NCBI GenBank assembly: GCA_905214895.1
Contig: CAJMNP010000014.1
Span: 1-13,116 of the forward strand
Reading direction: 5' to 3'
Origin: an uncultured bacterium
GTDB taxonomy: Bacteria; Actinomycetota; Coriobacteriia; Coriobacteriales; Coriobacteriaceae
DNA length: 13,116 nucleotides
Below, one piece after another: positions 1 to 6,660 of the stretch (positions within the stretch are counted from its first letter, which is position 1; every line of letters starts with the position of its first letter). The notes beneath the pieces were generated by a model. It did not search any database, had not been told where the DNA came from, and saw nothing but the letters and a program-made list of their open reading frames with translations. The position numbers and the translations under genes were made by a program.

Positions 1-393
1 GACGCCGCCCGCGGCCGCCTCGCGCCGGGGCGCGCGGGCCACGCAGGCGTAGAGCGCGACGAGCGGGAGGAAGTACACGTACGCGAGCGCGCCCATCACC
101 GAGGCCAGCAGGCCAACGACCGACTCGAAGAGCACGGAGACGACCGGAAGGCGGTAGCGCAGGAACAGCGCCGCGCAGCCGACGGCCATGAGGACGAACA
201 GGGCGGCCTGGGACGAGGGCGCCGACAGCGAGGGGTCCGCCCCCGCGAACACCACGCGGGCGAACATCGCCGCCTCCCACGCCACGCAGAGCACGGGCGC
301 GGCGAGCCGCAGAAGGGGCGCGTCGTCCCACGCGTCCAACGGCGCGGCGGCGCCGGAAAGGCCCGGCCCGCATGGCCTCACGTCCAATCCCAT
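1..393 (-). CDS. Sensor histidine kinase, N-terminal membrane part (partial, cut by window edge)
   Basis: The gene starts at ATG 393 and runs off the left edge, giving 131 residues. The start is chosen because a GAGGTG ribosome site lies just before it and no upstream ATG is open in this frame. The visible part is a short hydrophilic N-terminus (1-27) and about four membrane helices (roughly 28-50, 62-80, 83-103 and 105-119). A short RYRLP stretch separates helices 2 and 3, and a basic ARAPRR segment ends the visible part. This pattern fits the membrane sensor domain of actinobacterial NarL-type histidine kinases (the HisKA_3 class, paired with LuxR-type regulators). No kinase motif lies inside the window, so the class is inferred from the membrane layout and position. 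It follows the upstream permease gene after 42 bases, so it is probably the last visible gene of the ABC operon and senses what that transporter handles. It could also be another small polytopic membrane protein. Confidence 0.6.
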   Translation of the reverse strand, partial: MGLDVRPCGPGLSGAAAPLDAWDDAPLLRLAAPVLCVAWEAAMFARVVFAGADPSLSAPSSQAALFVLMAVGCAALFLRYRLPVVSVLFESVVGLLASVMGALAYVYFLPLVALYACVARAPRREAAAGGV

Positions 394-435
394 CACCTCA
401 CATCCCGACACCACATTGTACGAGCACGCCGGGCG

Positions 436-1176
436 CTACTTCGCCGCGACGACGTCGCGCGTGCGGAGCCAGGCCGAAGCGAAGGCGACCGAGCAGGCCA
501 CGTAGACGACGCTCAACACGGCGATCTGGGCGATGTGCGGCGCGTCGAGCACCACGAGGGCGTTGCTGTTCATCCCGGACTGCATGAGCGCGTACGGGAA
601 GACGTAGCCAAGGCCGCCCATCGCCGCCATGATCCCCAAGATCCCGCCACCCAGCCCGACGCCCACCGGCACGGCGAAGTTGCGCACGAGCATGGAAACG
701 ACGAGCTGTATGCCGCAGATGGCGAGGCTCCCAATCCAGCCCAGCACCACCTGCTCGGCGAACGACGCCACCGGGAAGGCGCCGGGCACGTGCAGGACGA
801 TGCCGCTCGCGACGAAGAACGCCGTCATGGCCGCGAACGCGACGAGGTCCAGGAGGGCGAGGACCGCGAGCTTGGCGACGAACACGTCGCGCGCGGGCAC
901 CGGGGCGACCATGAGCTCGTTCCAGTTGGAGCCCATGTGCTCGAGCCGCCACAGGTAGCTCGCGCCCGCGCCGATGAGCGCCGGGAGGAAGAAGTAGCAG
1001 ATGAACAGGGTGTGCTGGGTCCAGAGGTTCTCCCAGCCGGGCGTGAGGAGGTCGAGGTTGGCCACGTAGTTGGCGCTCCCGATGAGCGCGGAGACGGCGG
1101 GCAGCGCGGCGAAGGCGGCCCAGACGGGCGCCCGGCGCATCTTGATGAACTCGGCGGATATGCAGGATGCAAGCAT
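436..1176 (-). CDS. ABC-2 type permease, lantibiotic-immunity (LanG/MutG-like)
   Basis: This 246-residue polytopic membrane protein is the second permease of an ATPase-permease-permease set. About six membrane helices are visible (near 17-35, 55-75, 99-128, 138-165, 168-194 and 215-237). Between helices 2 and 3 lies a cytoplasmic loop with GSNWNELMVAPVPARDVFVAK. A Glu- and Asn-bearing loop ending in P-x-x-R before the third helix is typical of the bacitracin/lantibiotic ABC-2 family and probably contacts the ATPase. The start is ATG 1176 because GGGAGG sits seven bases upstream; an in-frame TTG at 1182 lies closer to that site and is less likely. Only 12 bases separate it from the preceding permease, and its ribosome site overlaps that gene's stop codon, so the two are translationally coupled. 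Inferred role: with its partner, exporting or expelling a membrane-active peptide. The family call is firm; the substrate is unknown. Confidence 0.75.
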   Translation of the reverse strand: MLASCISAEFIKMRRAPVWAAFAALPAVSALIGSANYVANLDLLTPGWENLWTQHTLFICYFFLPALIGAGASYLWRLEHMGSNWNELMVAPVPARDVFVAKLAVLALLDLVAFAAMTAFFVASGIVLHVPGAFPVASFAEQVVLGWIGSLAICGIQLVVSMLVRNFAVPVGVGLGGGILGIMAAMGGLGYVFPYALMQSGMNSNALVVLDAPHIAQIAVLSVVYVACSVAFASAWLRTRDVVAAK

Positions 1177-1188
1177 GATCAAACCTCC

Positions 1189-1977
1189 CTACAGCTCGCG
1201 GGCGGCGAAGGCGCGCCTGGAGGCGATGAACGCGGCGACGGTCACGGCGACGCAGACGGCGAGCCCCGCGGCCGGGAACGGCGCCGCCCAGAACCTCATG
1301 TGCTGCGAGGCGTCGTAGGCGCCGTCGACGAGGCGACACACGAAGAAGTACGCGCTCGGCACGAACCAGCTGAACACCGGAGGCAGGTAGGCGATGAAGA
1401 GCCCGAGGAAGCACAGGCCCACGCCCACGATCATCGGCGCGAACTGGTTGGCGGTGGCGAGGCAGACCGCCTGCACGATGGTGATGAGCATGGCGCACAC
1501 GACGAACGTGCTGAGCGCGTAGCGGGCGAGCAGGGCCGGCCCCGGCAGGTTCTGTTGGAACCCGATCCCGTACGCGACCGCCGCCACGCCCGCCGTCTGG
1601 ACGCCCACGACCACGGCGAGGATCAGGAGGCACGCCGCCCACTTGGCCGCGACCACGCGCCGGGCGTCCTCCATGGTGAGCAGCAGCTTCCACATGTTCG
1701 CCCGGTTCTCCACGTCGGTGACGGTGGAGGCCACGATGGCGCAGAGCAGCGGCAGGACGATGGCGTTCAGCTGCGGCAGCATGTAGAGGATGCCGTCGAA
1801 GTCAGGGTTGTGGCGCAAGGTGTTGGAGGCGCCCGCGACGAGCCAGGCGAACTGGAACGCGAGCAGGCCCAGGCTCGCCAGCCACAGGTGCTTGCGGCGC
1901 GCCTTGGCAAACTCGAGCGCGACGGATTGGACGAGGCCGGGCTGGCCGGTGTCCGATGCAACAACTTGAGATGGCAT
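1189..1977 (-). CDS. ABC-2 type permease, lantibiotic-immunity (LanE-like)
   Basis: This 262-residue protein has a 30-residue basic cytoplasmic N-terminus (including KARRKH) and about six membrane helices (near 32-50, 66-86, 111-138, 152-175, 180-200 and 235-254). The loop at 87-112 carries DVENRANMWKLLLTMEDARR, the E-N-R plus W-K-L-L pattern of bacitracin/lantibiotic ABC-2 permeases, followed by an Arg/Lys-rich stretch before helix 3. The start is ATG 1977 because GGAGG is seven bases upstream. The frame stays open to 2103, but the extra residues there are hydrophilic, have no ribosome site and fall over a palindrome, so they are rejected. It lies between its ATPase (159 bases upstream, an unusually long gap for this operon) and the second permease. 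The probable complex is one ATPase dimer with this protein and its neighbour. Function follows from family and context; the substrate cannot be read from sequence. Confidence 0.75.
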   Translation of the reverse strand: MPSQVVASDTGQPGLVQSVALEFAKARRKHLWLASLGLLAFQFAWLVAGASNTLRHNPDFDGILYMLPQLNAIVLPLLCAIVASTVTDVENRANMWKLLLTMEDARRVVAAKWAACLLILAVVVGVQTAGVAAVAYGIGFQQNLPGPALLARYALSTFVVCAMLITIVQAVCLATANQFAPMIVGVGLCFLGLFIAYLPPVFSWFVPSAYFFVCRLVDGAYDASQHMRFWAAPFPAAGLAVCVAVTVAAFIASRRAFAAREL

Positions 1978-2065
1978 ATGTCTTCCTCCAGTCGAAGAAT
2001 GTGAACTGCGATGTTCCATGCGAAGGGTTTTCCTGGTGCCGCAGATTGCCCCGAAAGAGGAGCGA

Positions 2066-2083
2066 CGCGTACTTTGGTACGCG
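2066..2083 (-). repeat. Perfect 7-bp inverted repeat in the ATPase-permease gap
   Basis: CGCGTAC and GTACGCG flank a four-base loop (TTTG on the plus strand). It lies in the 159-base gap (1978-2136) between the second-module ATPase and its first permease. No T-run follows it in the direction of transcription, so it does not look like an intrinsic terminator. It could be an RNA processing or stability hairpin that makes ATPase and permease levels differ, or a DNA-binding site. Confidence 0.45.
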
Positions 2084-2136
2084 AGCAACGGTTTGATGGG
2101 CAAGGTGCGGTACCAGGGGAAGCCGCAGCGAAGCCG

Positions 2137-3114
2137 CTACAGCGTAGCCTCCATCCCCGTGAGCTTTAGGAATATGTCCTCCAGCGACTCGGCGCGCTCC
2201 TCCAGCCGCACGACGCCGATGCCTCGCTTCGCGAGCCCGAGCGTCACCTGCCCGGCGGTCGCGTCGTCCACGGCCTTGATGCGCAGCCACTCCCCGTCGG
2301 CCACCGCGCCCGGCAGCGCCCCCGCCGCCGCGGCGTTGTCCGTGGTGCGCAGCGCCAGCCATCGGCGCGCGCGGGCGTGCAGGTCGGCCATGCTCCCCTG
2401 CCAGACCATGCGGCCCCTGTTGATGATGCCCACGTGGTCGGCCATCTGGTCGATCTCGGAGAGCAGGTGGCTGGAGACGATGACCGTGCAGCCGAAGCGC
2501 CTCGGCATCTCGCGCACGAGCTGGCGGATCTCGTGGATGCCGGAGGGGTCGAGGCCGTTGGTGGGCTCGTCCAGGAGCAGCAGCCTTGGGTGCCCCATGA
2601 GCGCGGCGGCGATGCCCAGGCGCTGCCTCATGCCGAGGGAGAAGTGTCCGACGAGCTTCCGCTGCGTCTTCGCGTCGTCCAGGCGCACGACCGAAAGGAC
2701 CTCGTCGATGCAGCTCTCGGGCAGCCCGCGCAGGCGCCGCACGATCTCGAGGTTCTCGCGCGCCGTGAGGTGCGGGTAGCAGCTGGGGGCCTCGATGAGC
2801 GAGCCCACTTCGCGCAGCACCTCGAGGCGGTTGTCCGGGGTCATCTCCCGCCCGAGCACGACGGCCTCGCCGCCTGATGCGTGCACGAGCCCGAGCAGCA
2901 TCTTCATCGTGGTGGACTTGCCCGCCCCGTTGGGCCCGAGGAAGCCGTAGACCGCGCCCTCGGGCACCTCGAGGTCCATGTCGTCGACGACCGTCGCGTC
3001 GCCGTAGCGCTTGGTGAGCCCGCGGGTGGACACGGCGAGGGACTCGCCCGAGGCGGCCGGCGCCGGCGCCCCCTCGACCGTCCCCGCCGGACGTTCCAGT
3101 ACCTGAGAAGTCAT
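2137..3114 (-). CDS. ABC transporter ATPase, bacitracin/lantibiotic-immunity (BcrA/LanF) type
   Basis: This 325-residue ATPase should power the two permeases encoded after it. Visible motifs are Walker A GPNGAGKST (60-68), signature FSLGMRQRL (158-166, with FSLGM in place of LSGGQ), Walker B LLLLDEPTNGLDP (178-190) and the H-loop in SSH (214-216). At the Q-loop position it reads GSLIEAPSCYPHLT (104-117), with Glu108 instead of Gln. This E-loop is a known mark of LanF ATPases. Residues 7-25 form an Ala/Pro/Gly-rich extension before the ABC domain. Residues after about 240 form an extra C-terminal domain usual for BcrA-like proteins, ending near ESLEDIFLKLTG. The start is ATG 3114, with AAGGGG seven bases upstream; the frame is open to 3192 but without a ribosome site. 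The antitoxin-toxin locus lies upstream after 174 bases, so the ABC operon probably has its own promoter there. Confidence 0.88.
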   Translation of the reverse strand: MTSQVLERPAGTVEGAPAPAASGESLAVSTRGLTKRYGDATVVDDMDLEVPEGAVYGFLGPNGAGKSTTMKMLLGLVHASGGEAVVLGREMTPDNRLEVLREVGSLIEAPSCYPHLTARENLEIVRRLRGLPESCIDEVLSVVRLDDAKTQRKLVGHFSLGMRQRLGIAAALMGHPRLLLLDEPTNGLDPSGIHEIRQLVREMPRRFGCTVIVSSHLLSEIDQMADHVGIINRGRMVWQGSMADLHARARRWLALRTTDNAAAAGALPGAVADGEWLRIKAVDDATAGQVTLGLAKRGIGVVRLEERAESLEDIFLKLTGMEATL

Positions 3115-3145
3115 ATCGTATCCCCTTCTTGTGAATGCGTTCGTA

Positions 3146-3166
3146 CGCGCCGTCTCTGTCGGCGCG
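3146..3166 (-). repeat. 7-bp inverted repeat in the leader of the second ABC operon
   Basis: CGCGCCG and CGGCGCG form a perfect stem around a seven-base loop. It lies 32 bases upstream of the ATPase start codon, within the probable untranslated leader. No T-run follows. It may be a leader hairpin or an operator. Confidence 0.4.
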
Positions 3167-3215
3167 GTTACATTCTTTCGCGGAAGGGGCACGGAGCCGG
3201 CGCCGCTGGGCCGGT

Positions 3216-3233
3216 TGACACCTTAGGGTGACA
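3216..3233. promoter_or_regulatory. Operator-like inverted repeat upstream of second ABC operon
   Basis: TGACACC and GGTGACA flank TTAG and pair in six of seven positions. The site is about 100 bases upstream of the ATPase start, where a regulator of this operon could bind. No convincing -10/-35 pair was found beside it for the minus strand. The cognate regulator is probably the response regulator partner of the kinase at the left edge, encoded outside the window; this is inference. Confidence 0.35.
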
Positions 3234-3288
3234 GCGGGTTTCAGAGGCGGAGATGATGTCGATGAGGGTCGCGTACAGCGTCCAGCCG

Positions 3289-3585
3289 TTATCGCACCCC
3301 GCCATAATGCGTCCACATGCGAACGACCTTGACCGCACCCTCATAGAGGGCGCCGTCCCTCTCAATCTCCTCTTTGATTACTTCGTAAACGAAGCGGTGT
3401 TGCAGGCTGATGCGGCGAGAGTAGAGGCCAGATAGATTGCCAACGAGGGCCTCATAGCGCGGAGGAACCTTGAAGGGATCCTCCCGCACTGCCGCGACGA
3501 GCGCCTTCGCCTTGCCGGCAAGCCCCGCCGCCTTGAGTTACTTTGCATCCTTTTGGGCCTGCTTGGTAAACACGACAAGCCACAT
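3289..3585 (-). pseudogene. yoeB: YoeB/Txe-type toxin gene broken by an in-frame stop at codon 16
   Basis: Reading from ATG 3585 gives 15 residues (MWLVVFTKQAQKDAK), then TAA at 3540-3538, then 82 further in-frame residues to the stop at 3289. The rest is a clear YoeB/Txe RNase: LSGLYSRRI (51-59), QHRFVYEV (62-69) and a C-terminal THY (92-94). The expected catalytic residues remain: Glu45, Arg64, His93 and Tyr94, matching E. coli YoeB Glu46, Arg65, His83 and Tyr84. The family makes ribosome-dependent mRNA cuts and is neutralised by YefM. The stop is one base from AAA (Lys), which would continue the expected KK stretch, so the break looks recent. A GTG at codon 33 could restart translation but would drop the first helix and strand. 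The start lies two bases after the antitoxin stop. A sequencing error at one base is the alternative. Confidence 0.85.
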
Positions 3586-3587
3586 GG

Positions 3588-3839
3588 CTACCAGTCCAGC
3601 GCGTCTTCGGTGGCGCAATTCTCGACCGGCTCCGCCTTCCCTGCAACAATCGACTCGGCAACGCCGGGAACACCCATGAGATAGAGCGTCTCCTCGATAG
3701 AGGCCCACTCATCCTCTCCGACGAGCACGGCACCCTTACCGCGACTGTTCGTGATGGCCACCGGAGTGCAGTCCTCGTTGACGCGCGCGATAACGTTGTA
3801 CAGGTCCTTGCGTGCCGCCGTTGCCGAAATAGAAGTCAT
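3588..3839 (-). CDS. yefM: YefM/Phd-family antitoxin
   Basis: This 83-residue protein has the length and layout of E. coli YefM. The N-terminal DNA-binding and dimer half (about 1-55) includes SATAARKDLYNVIARV and the motif VAITNSRGKGAVLVGEDEWASIEETLYLM; the acidic C-terminal tail (about 56-83) would wrap the toxin. It neutralises a YoeB-type RNase and, alone or with toxin, represses its own promoter. The start ATG 3839 has GGGAGG four bases upstream. Promoter and paired operator palindromes lie directly upstream. The toxin gene begins two bases after this stop, in the normal antitoxin-first order. The gene is intact although the toxin frame is interrupted, so its only remaining task here may be autorepression or cross-neutralising a toxin elsewhere. 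The family call is firm. Confidence 0.9.
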   Translation of the reverse strand: MTSISATAARKDLYNVIARVNEDCTPVAITNSRGKGAVLVGEDEWASIEETLYLMGVPGVAESIVAGKAEPVENCATEDALDW

Positions 3840-3854
3840 GCGGCCTCCCTTCCC

Positions 3855-3878
3855 AAAAGCGTACGCTTTTACGTACGT
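3855..3878. promoter_or_regulatory. YefM operator: long and short GTAC palindromes, 12 bp apart
   Basis: A perfect 16-bp palindrome AAAAGCGTACGCTTTT (3855-3870) directly abuts an 8-bp palindrome ACGTACGT (3871-3878). Their GTAC centres are 12 bp apart. The E. coli yefM-yoeB operator likewise has a long and a short palindrome with a TGTACA core at 12-bp spacing. The site sits between the predicted -10 box and the antitoxin start, where bound repressor would block transcription. Confidence 0.75.
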
Positions 3879-3880
3879 CT

Positions 3881-3909
3881 ATGGTAAGACGGAGAGACAA
3901 GGGTGTAAA
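3881..3909 (-). promoter_or_regulatory. Predicted sigma-70 promoter of the antitoxin-toxin operon
   Basis: On the minus strand, TTTACA (3909-3904) and TACCAT (3886-3881) are separated by 17 bases. They match the -35 and -10 consensus at five and four of six positions. Transcription would begin inside the adjacent operator palindromes. Confidence 0.55.
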
Positions 3910-4014
3910 GTCCCCTCGCTGCGCACGCCCACATCCGATATGGATGAAGAGTCGGCTGGGGCAGTCAGGCATCCCCGTCAATCGGTTCTATTTCACTGTT
4001 GCGCACTTCGGAGC

Positions 4015-5025
4015 TTAGCCTCGCGAATCCGCATCGGGTTCCGACCGCCCCTCGCCGTCCCGCTCGTCCTCCCGCCAGGCGGCGATGATGGCGATGAGGG
4101 CCGCGTCCAGGCGGTGGGTGGCATCGAGGATGGCGCGGGCCTCGTCGGCCTGCTCGCCCTGGAGCCGCCCCTCCTCGAGGTCGGCGGCGAGGAGCTCGGC
4201 GTTGCCCTGGATGAGGGTGAGCGGGGTCTTGAGCTCGTGGGCGAGCGTCTCCATGCGCTTGCGCCGGGTCTCCTCGGAGGCCATTTGCTCCTCGAGCGAG
4301 CGTTTAAGCGAGACCCGCATGCGCTCCATCGCGGCGAGCACGTCGTCGACCTCGGCAACGTCGCTCGTTCCGACGGGCCTGTCGAGGTCGTCGGCGGCAA
4401 CGGCGTTCGCCGCCGCCACGAGCGGCTCCATCTTGCGCGTGAGCACGCGCGCGGCGCGCAGGGCAACGAGGACGACCATGAGAACCGTGCCGATGATGGT
4501 CGAGACGAGCCAGAGGTCCTGGGGGTTCGGCCAGGACGCGTCCCGTGCGTGGTCGGCCCAGTGGGGCATCATGTCCCAGGAGATTGCCGCCCACGTGCCA
4601 TCGGCGAGCTTCACGGTCGCCACCTGCTCGTACGAGCCGGACGAGACGTCGGGGCCGGGGCGGACGGACGTCTCACCGGCGGCAACTGCGGAAGAGACGG
4701 ACGTCTGGGCGCTGGCGAGCGCCTCCTCCCCCATGTCCGAGAAGAGGATGCTGCCCGAGGCCGAAAGCTGCGCCCCGCGGTATGCGGTGGAGAGCGAGTC
4801 GGGATCAAGATGACCCGCCGAAGCGATGTCACCGACAGTCTCGTCCGCATGGGTCGAGCCCCAGTCCGCCGGGAGCACCTCGCCGCGCGCCATCGCGCCG
4901 AGGAGCAGCGCCCAGGGCCCGCCCACGGTCAGGGTTGCCCCAAGTAGGACGAGGGCGAAGTTGCGCCCGACCACGAGGGCGAGCGGGATGCGCAGGCGGC
5001 CGTCCAAACCGCGAAGACGGCTCAT
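4015..5025 (-). CDS. Sensor histidine kinase lacking its ATP-binding domain (C-terminally truncated)
   Basis: This 336-residue product starts at ATG 5025, overlapping the response regulator stop (ATGA), with GGAGG seven bases upstream. In order: membrane helix 1 (21-45), an extracytoplasmic sensor region of about 125 residues (46-170), helix 2 (171-190), a HAMP region (191-243) and a dimerisation/His-phosphotransfer helix pair. The H-box is AHELKTPLTLIQGN with phospho-accepting His263. The frame ends about 50 residues later with a charged tail (WREDERDGEGRSEPDADSRG). The catalytic HATPase domain of about 130 residues, with N, G1 and G2 boxes, is absent. Nothing resembling it is in the 175 bases before the antitoxin in any frame. 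Family members normally run to about 450 residues. It probably lost its 3' end by a rearrangement near 3910-4030, beside the toxin-antitoxin locus. As is, it should not phosphorylate itself; it might still act as a phosphatase or be phosphorylated in trans. Confidence 0.8.
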   Translation of the reverse strand: MSRLRGLDGRLRIPLALVVGRNFALVLLGATLTVGGPWALLLGAMARGEVLPADWGSTHADETVGDIASAGHLDPDSLSTAYRGAQLSASGSILFSDMGEEALASAQTSVSSAVAAGETSVRPGPDVSSGSYEQVATVKLADGTWAAISWDMMPHWADHARDASWPNPQDLWLVSTIIGTVLMVVLVALRAARVLTRKMEPLVAAANAVAADDLDRPVGTSDVAEVDDVLAAMERMRVSLKRSLEEQMASEETRRKRMETLAHELKTPLTLIQGNAELLAADLEEGRLQGEQADEARAILDATHRLDAALIAIIAAWREDERDGEGRSEPDADSRG

Positions 5026-5708
5026 CTCCCCGCCTCCCACTTATATCCGACACCCCACACGGTGGCGATGGGGTCGACGTCCGCAGCCCGGAGCTTGGCA
5101 CGCGCCTTGCCCACGTGGACCGAGACGGCCGCGTCATCCGTCTCGCTCTCCCAGCCCCGCACCGCCTCGCGAATCTGCGACCGGCTGTAGGCGCGACCGG
5201 GATGCTTGGCGAGAAACTCGCAGATGCCATATTCGGTAGGCGTGAGGGGAACGGACGCGCCGGTCGAGCCGTCGGGAGCTGTCACGCTGAGCTCGCGCGC
5301 CCCGAGGTCGAAGCGCACGCGCCCGAGGTCGAGCACGCTCCGGCGCACCCGGCGCTCGCGGCGAAGCGACGCGGCCACCTTCGCGCGCAGCTCCGCCACG
5401 CCGAAGGGCTTGCGCACGTAGTCGTCGGCGCCGAGGCCGAGGCCCAGCACCGCGTCGTCCTCGGCCACTTTCGCCGTGAGGAACATGATGGGCCCGTCGA
5501 AGCGCTCCCGGACGAGGCGGACCAGTTCGAAGCCATCGAGACCGGGCATCATCACGTCCGTGAGGATAAGGTCGTAACGCGAGAGATCCATCGCAGGGAC
5601 CGTCGTTGGGTCGTCGGCGCACTCGACCTTGTGACCGTCGCGGGAGAGAGCCCGCTCGAGCAGCTGAAGTATGGAACGGTCATCGTCGACCGCAAGGATG
5701 CGGGCCAT
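5022..5708 (-). CDS. OmpR/PhoB-family response regulator
   Basis: This 228-residue two-domain regulator has a receiver domain (2-115) with acidic pocket DDD (8-10), phospho-acceptor Asp51 in ILTDVMMPGLDG, Thr79 in FLTAK and Lys100 in YVRKPF. A winged-helix domain (about 130-226) includes LTPTEYGICEFLAKHPGRAYSR and ends with the usual VWGVGYKWE. It should bind direct repeats near a promoter, probably that of the ABC operon just upstream, when phosphorylated by the adjacent sensor kinase. The start is ATG 5708, with GGGGGAG close upstream; the frame is open to 5744 but nothing supports the longer form. Its last bases overlap the kinase start by four, the usual pair arrangement. All receiver residues are intact although the paired kinase is truncated, so another phosphate donor, or a different activation route, may be in use. 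Confidence 0.92.
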   Translation of the reverse strand: MARILAVDDDRSILQLLERALSRDGHKVECADDPTTVPAMDLSRYDLILTDVMMPGLDGFELVRLVRERFDGPIMFLTAKVAEDDAVLGLGLGADDYVRKPFGVAELRAKVAASLRRERRVRRSVLDLGRVRFDLGARELSVTAPDGSTGASVPLTPTEYGICEFLAKHPGRAYSRSQIREAVRGWESETDDAAVSVHVGKARAKLRAADVDPIATVWGVGYKWEAGR

Positions 5709-5820
5709 CACACTCCCCCTCAATAGCGGATTTGCTCGTTCCATCCTAGTTCATGTTACCCGTGCGAGATCGAACGATGGCAGACGCGTGGCGAGCGGAA
5801 CGGCAGGCACCCCCGCGAGC
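5709..5820 (-). promoter_or_regulatory. 112-base gap between permease and response regulator, possible internal promoter
   Basis: All other junctions within this module overlap, so the gap stands out. On the minus strand TAGGAT occurs about 35 bases before the regulator start, a reasonable actinobacterial -10 box. No convincing -35 box lies at the right distance. An internal promoter giving the two-component pair basal expression is possible but weakly supported. Confidence 0.2.
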
Positions 5821-6660
5821 TCACTCGCCCTTCCTCCCCTCTTCGAAGAAGCCAATCCAGACGAGAAGGACGACAAGGCAAATCGCCGTGACCACCAAGG
5901 CAAGGACAGAAGTCACCTCGAGCTGCCAAATCACCGCGCGCAAACCAGCATCCGCGGCCAGTCCAAGTTCTACGAGGAGCGACCCCAACCGCTCCGCCCA
6001 GGCGAACGGCACGTAGCCGAGCGCGCCTGAAGAGGCCGCGGTGAGCTCGCCGGTGACAAGCCCGTGCGCGAGGCCACCCACGGCGAAGAGGGCGCAGGCG
6101 AGGCCCGCCGCGCCGACCCCGATGGCGGCGTTTCTGCCGAGGGCGAGCGCGAGCCAGACCGACGCGACGTAGAGCACGAGCGAGCCCGCCGCCATGCCCG
6201 CGGCGGCGCGAGCGTAAACCCCTGCCGAGAACGCGTCGCGCCCAAAGGCACCGATCACGCCGGCGAACGACCCGAGTGCCACCGCCATCGCAATGATGCC
6301 GAGCAGCCACAGCACGAGCACGCGCGCGGCGAGGGCGATGCGCCTCGACGGCACCGCGAGCAGGTTGGCAAGGCCGGACGCCTCGCGCTCACCGTCGACG
6401 TCAAGACCGCACACGACGGCGACCATGAGGGGCATGAGCGCACCAACGAGCTGGACGAACGCGTCCGAGCCGAGGCGCGGGTCCCACGGCGCCACACCGA
6501 AGTAGGCCCCACAAGCGATGCCGGCGATAAGGCCGCATGCCAGGTGCAGGGCAATCAGCGGCGAGCGCCTGAGCCGCACGCACTCCGAGATAGCGGCGCG
6601 CCAGAGCGACATCCGGGACACCCGACCGGCGCCCGCAGCAACATGCCTTCCGTTTCCCAT
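5821..6660 (-). CDS. ABC-2 type permease, lantibiotic-immunity (MutG/LanG-like)
   Basis: This 279-residue polytopic protein has an N-terminal cytoplasmic segment (1-33) and about six helices (near 35-57, 66-86, 107-136, 151-175, 178-203 and 248-272), with a short C-terminal EEGRKGE tail. The loop after helix 2 reads DVDGEREASGLANLLAVPSR, the E-x-x-x-G-L-x-N-L-L-x-x-P pattern of this permease family. Start ATG 6660 shares one base with the preceding permease's TGA, with GGAGG seven bases upstream, so the two are tightly coupled. The frame stays open upstream to 7620, but that extension runs antiparallel in sense through the neighbouring genes and is Arg/Ala-rich, so it is rejected. It should form the membrane pore with the preceding permease, powered by the ATPase at 7490-8203. 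The substrate is inferred to be a lantibiotic or similar peptide. Confidence 0.78.
   Translation of the reverse strand: MGNGRHVAAGAGRVSRMSLWRAAISECVRLRRSPLIALHLACGLIAGIACGAYFGVAPWDPRLGSDAFVQLVGALMPLMVAVVCGLDVDGEREASGLANLLAVPSRRIALAARVLVLWLLGIIAMAVALGSFAGVIGAFGRDAFSAGVYARAAAGMAAGSLVLYVASVWLALALGRNAAIGVGAAGLACALFAVGGLAHGLVTGELTAASSGALGYVPFAWAERLGSLLVELGLAADAGLRAVIWQLEVTSVLALVVTAICLVVLLVWIGFFEEGRKGE

Noticed and set aside
535..2004. 489-residue plus-strand open frame
   Set aside because: Composition is His/Arg/Glu/Gly-rich without domains, lying antisense to two clear permease genes; a product of high GC.
1978..2103. Longer N-terminus for the first permease of the second module
   Set aside because: The frame is open, but there is no ribosome site and it crosses the hairpin at 2066-2083; ATG 1977 has GGAGG at ideal distance.
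1802..3316. 504-residue minus-strand open frame
   Set aside because: Overlaps the ABC ATPase in another frame, Arg/Ala/Gly-rich; the ATPase frame carries all the motifs.
3289..3489. Functional short toxin restarting at GTG 3489
   Set aside because: It would lack the first 32 residues of the YoeB fold and has no clear ribosome site; better described as the remainder of an interrupted gene.
3910..4014. Remnant of the missing kinase ATP-binding domain
   Set aside because: None of the three minus-strand frames shows N, G1 or G2 box residues over more than a few codons before a stop.
3751..4947. 398-residue plus-strand open frame
   Set aside because: Antisense to the truncated kinase and antitoxin start; no domain visible.
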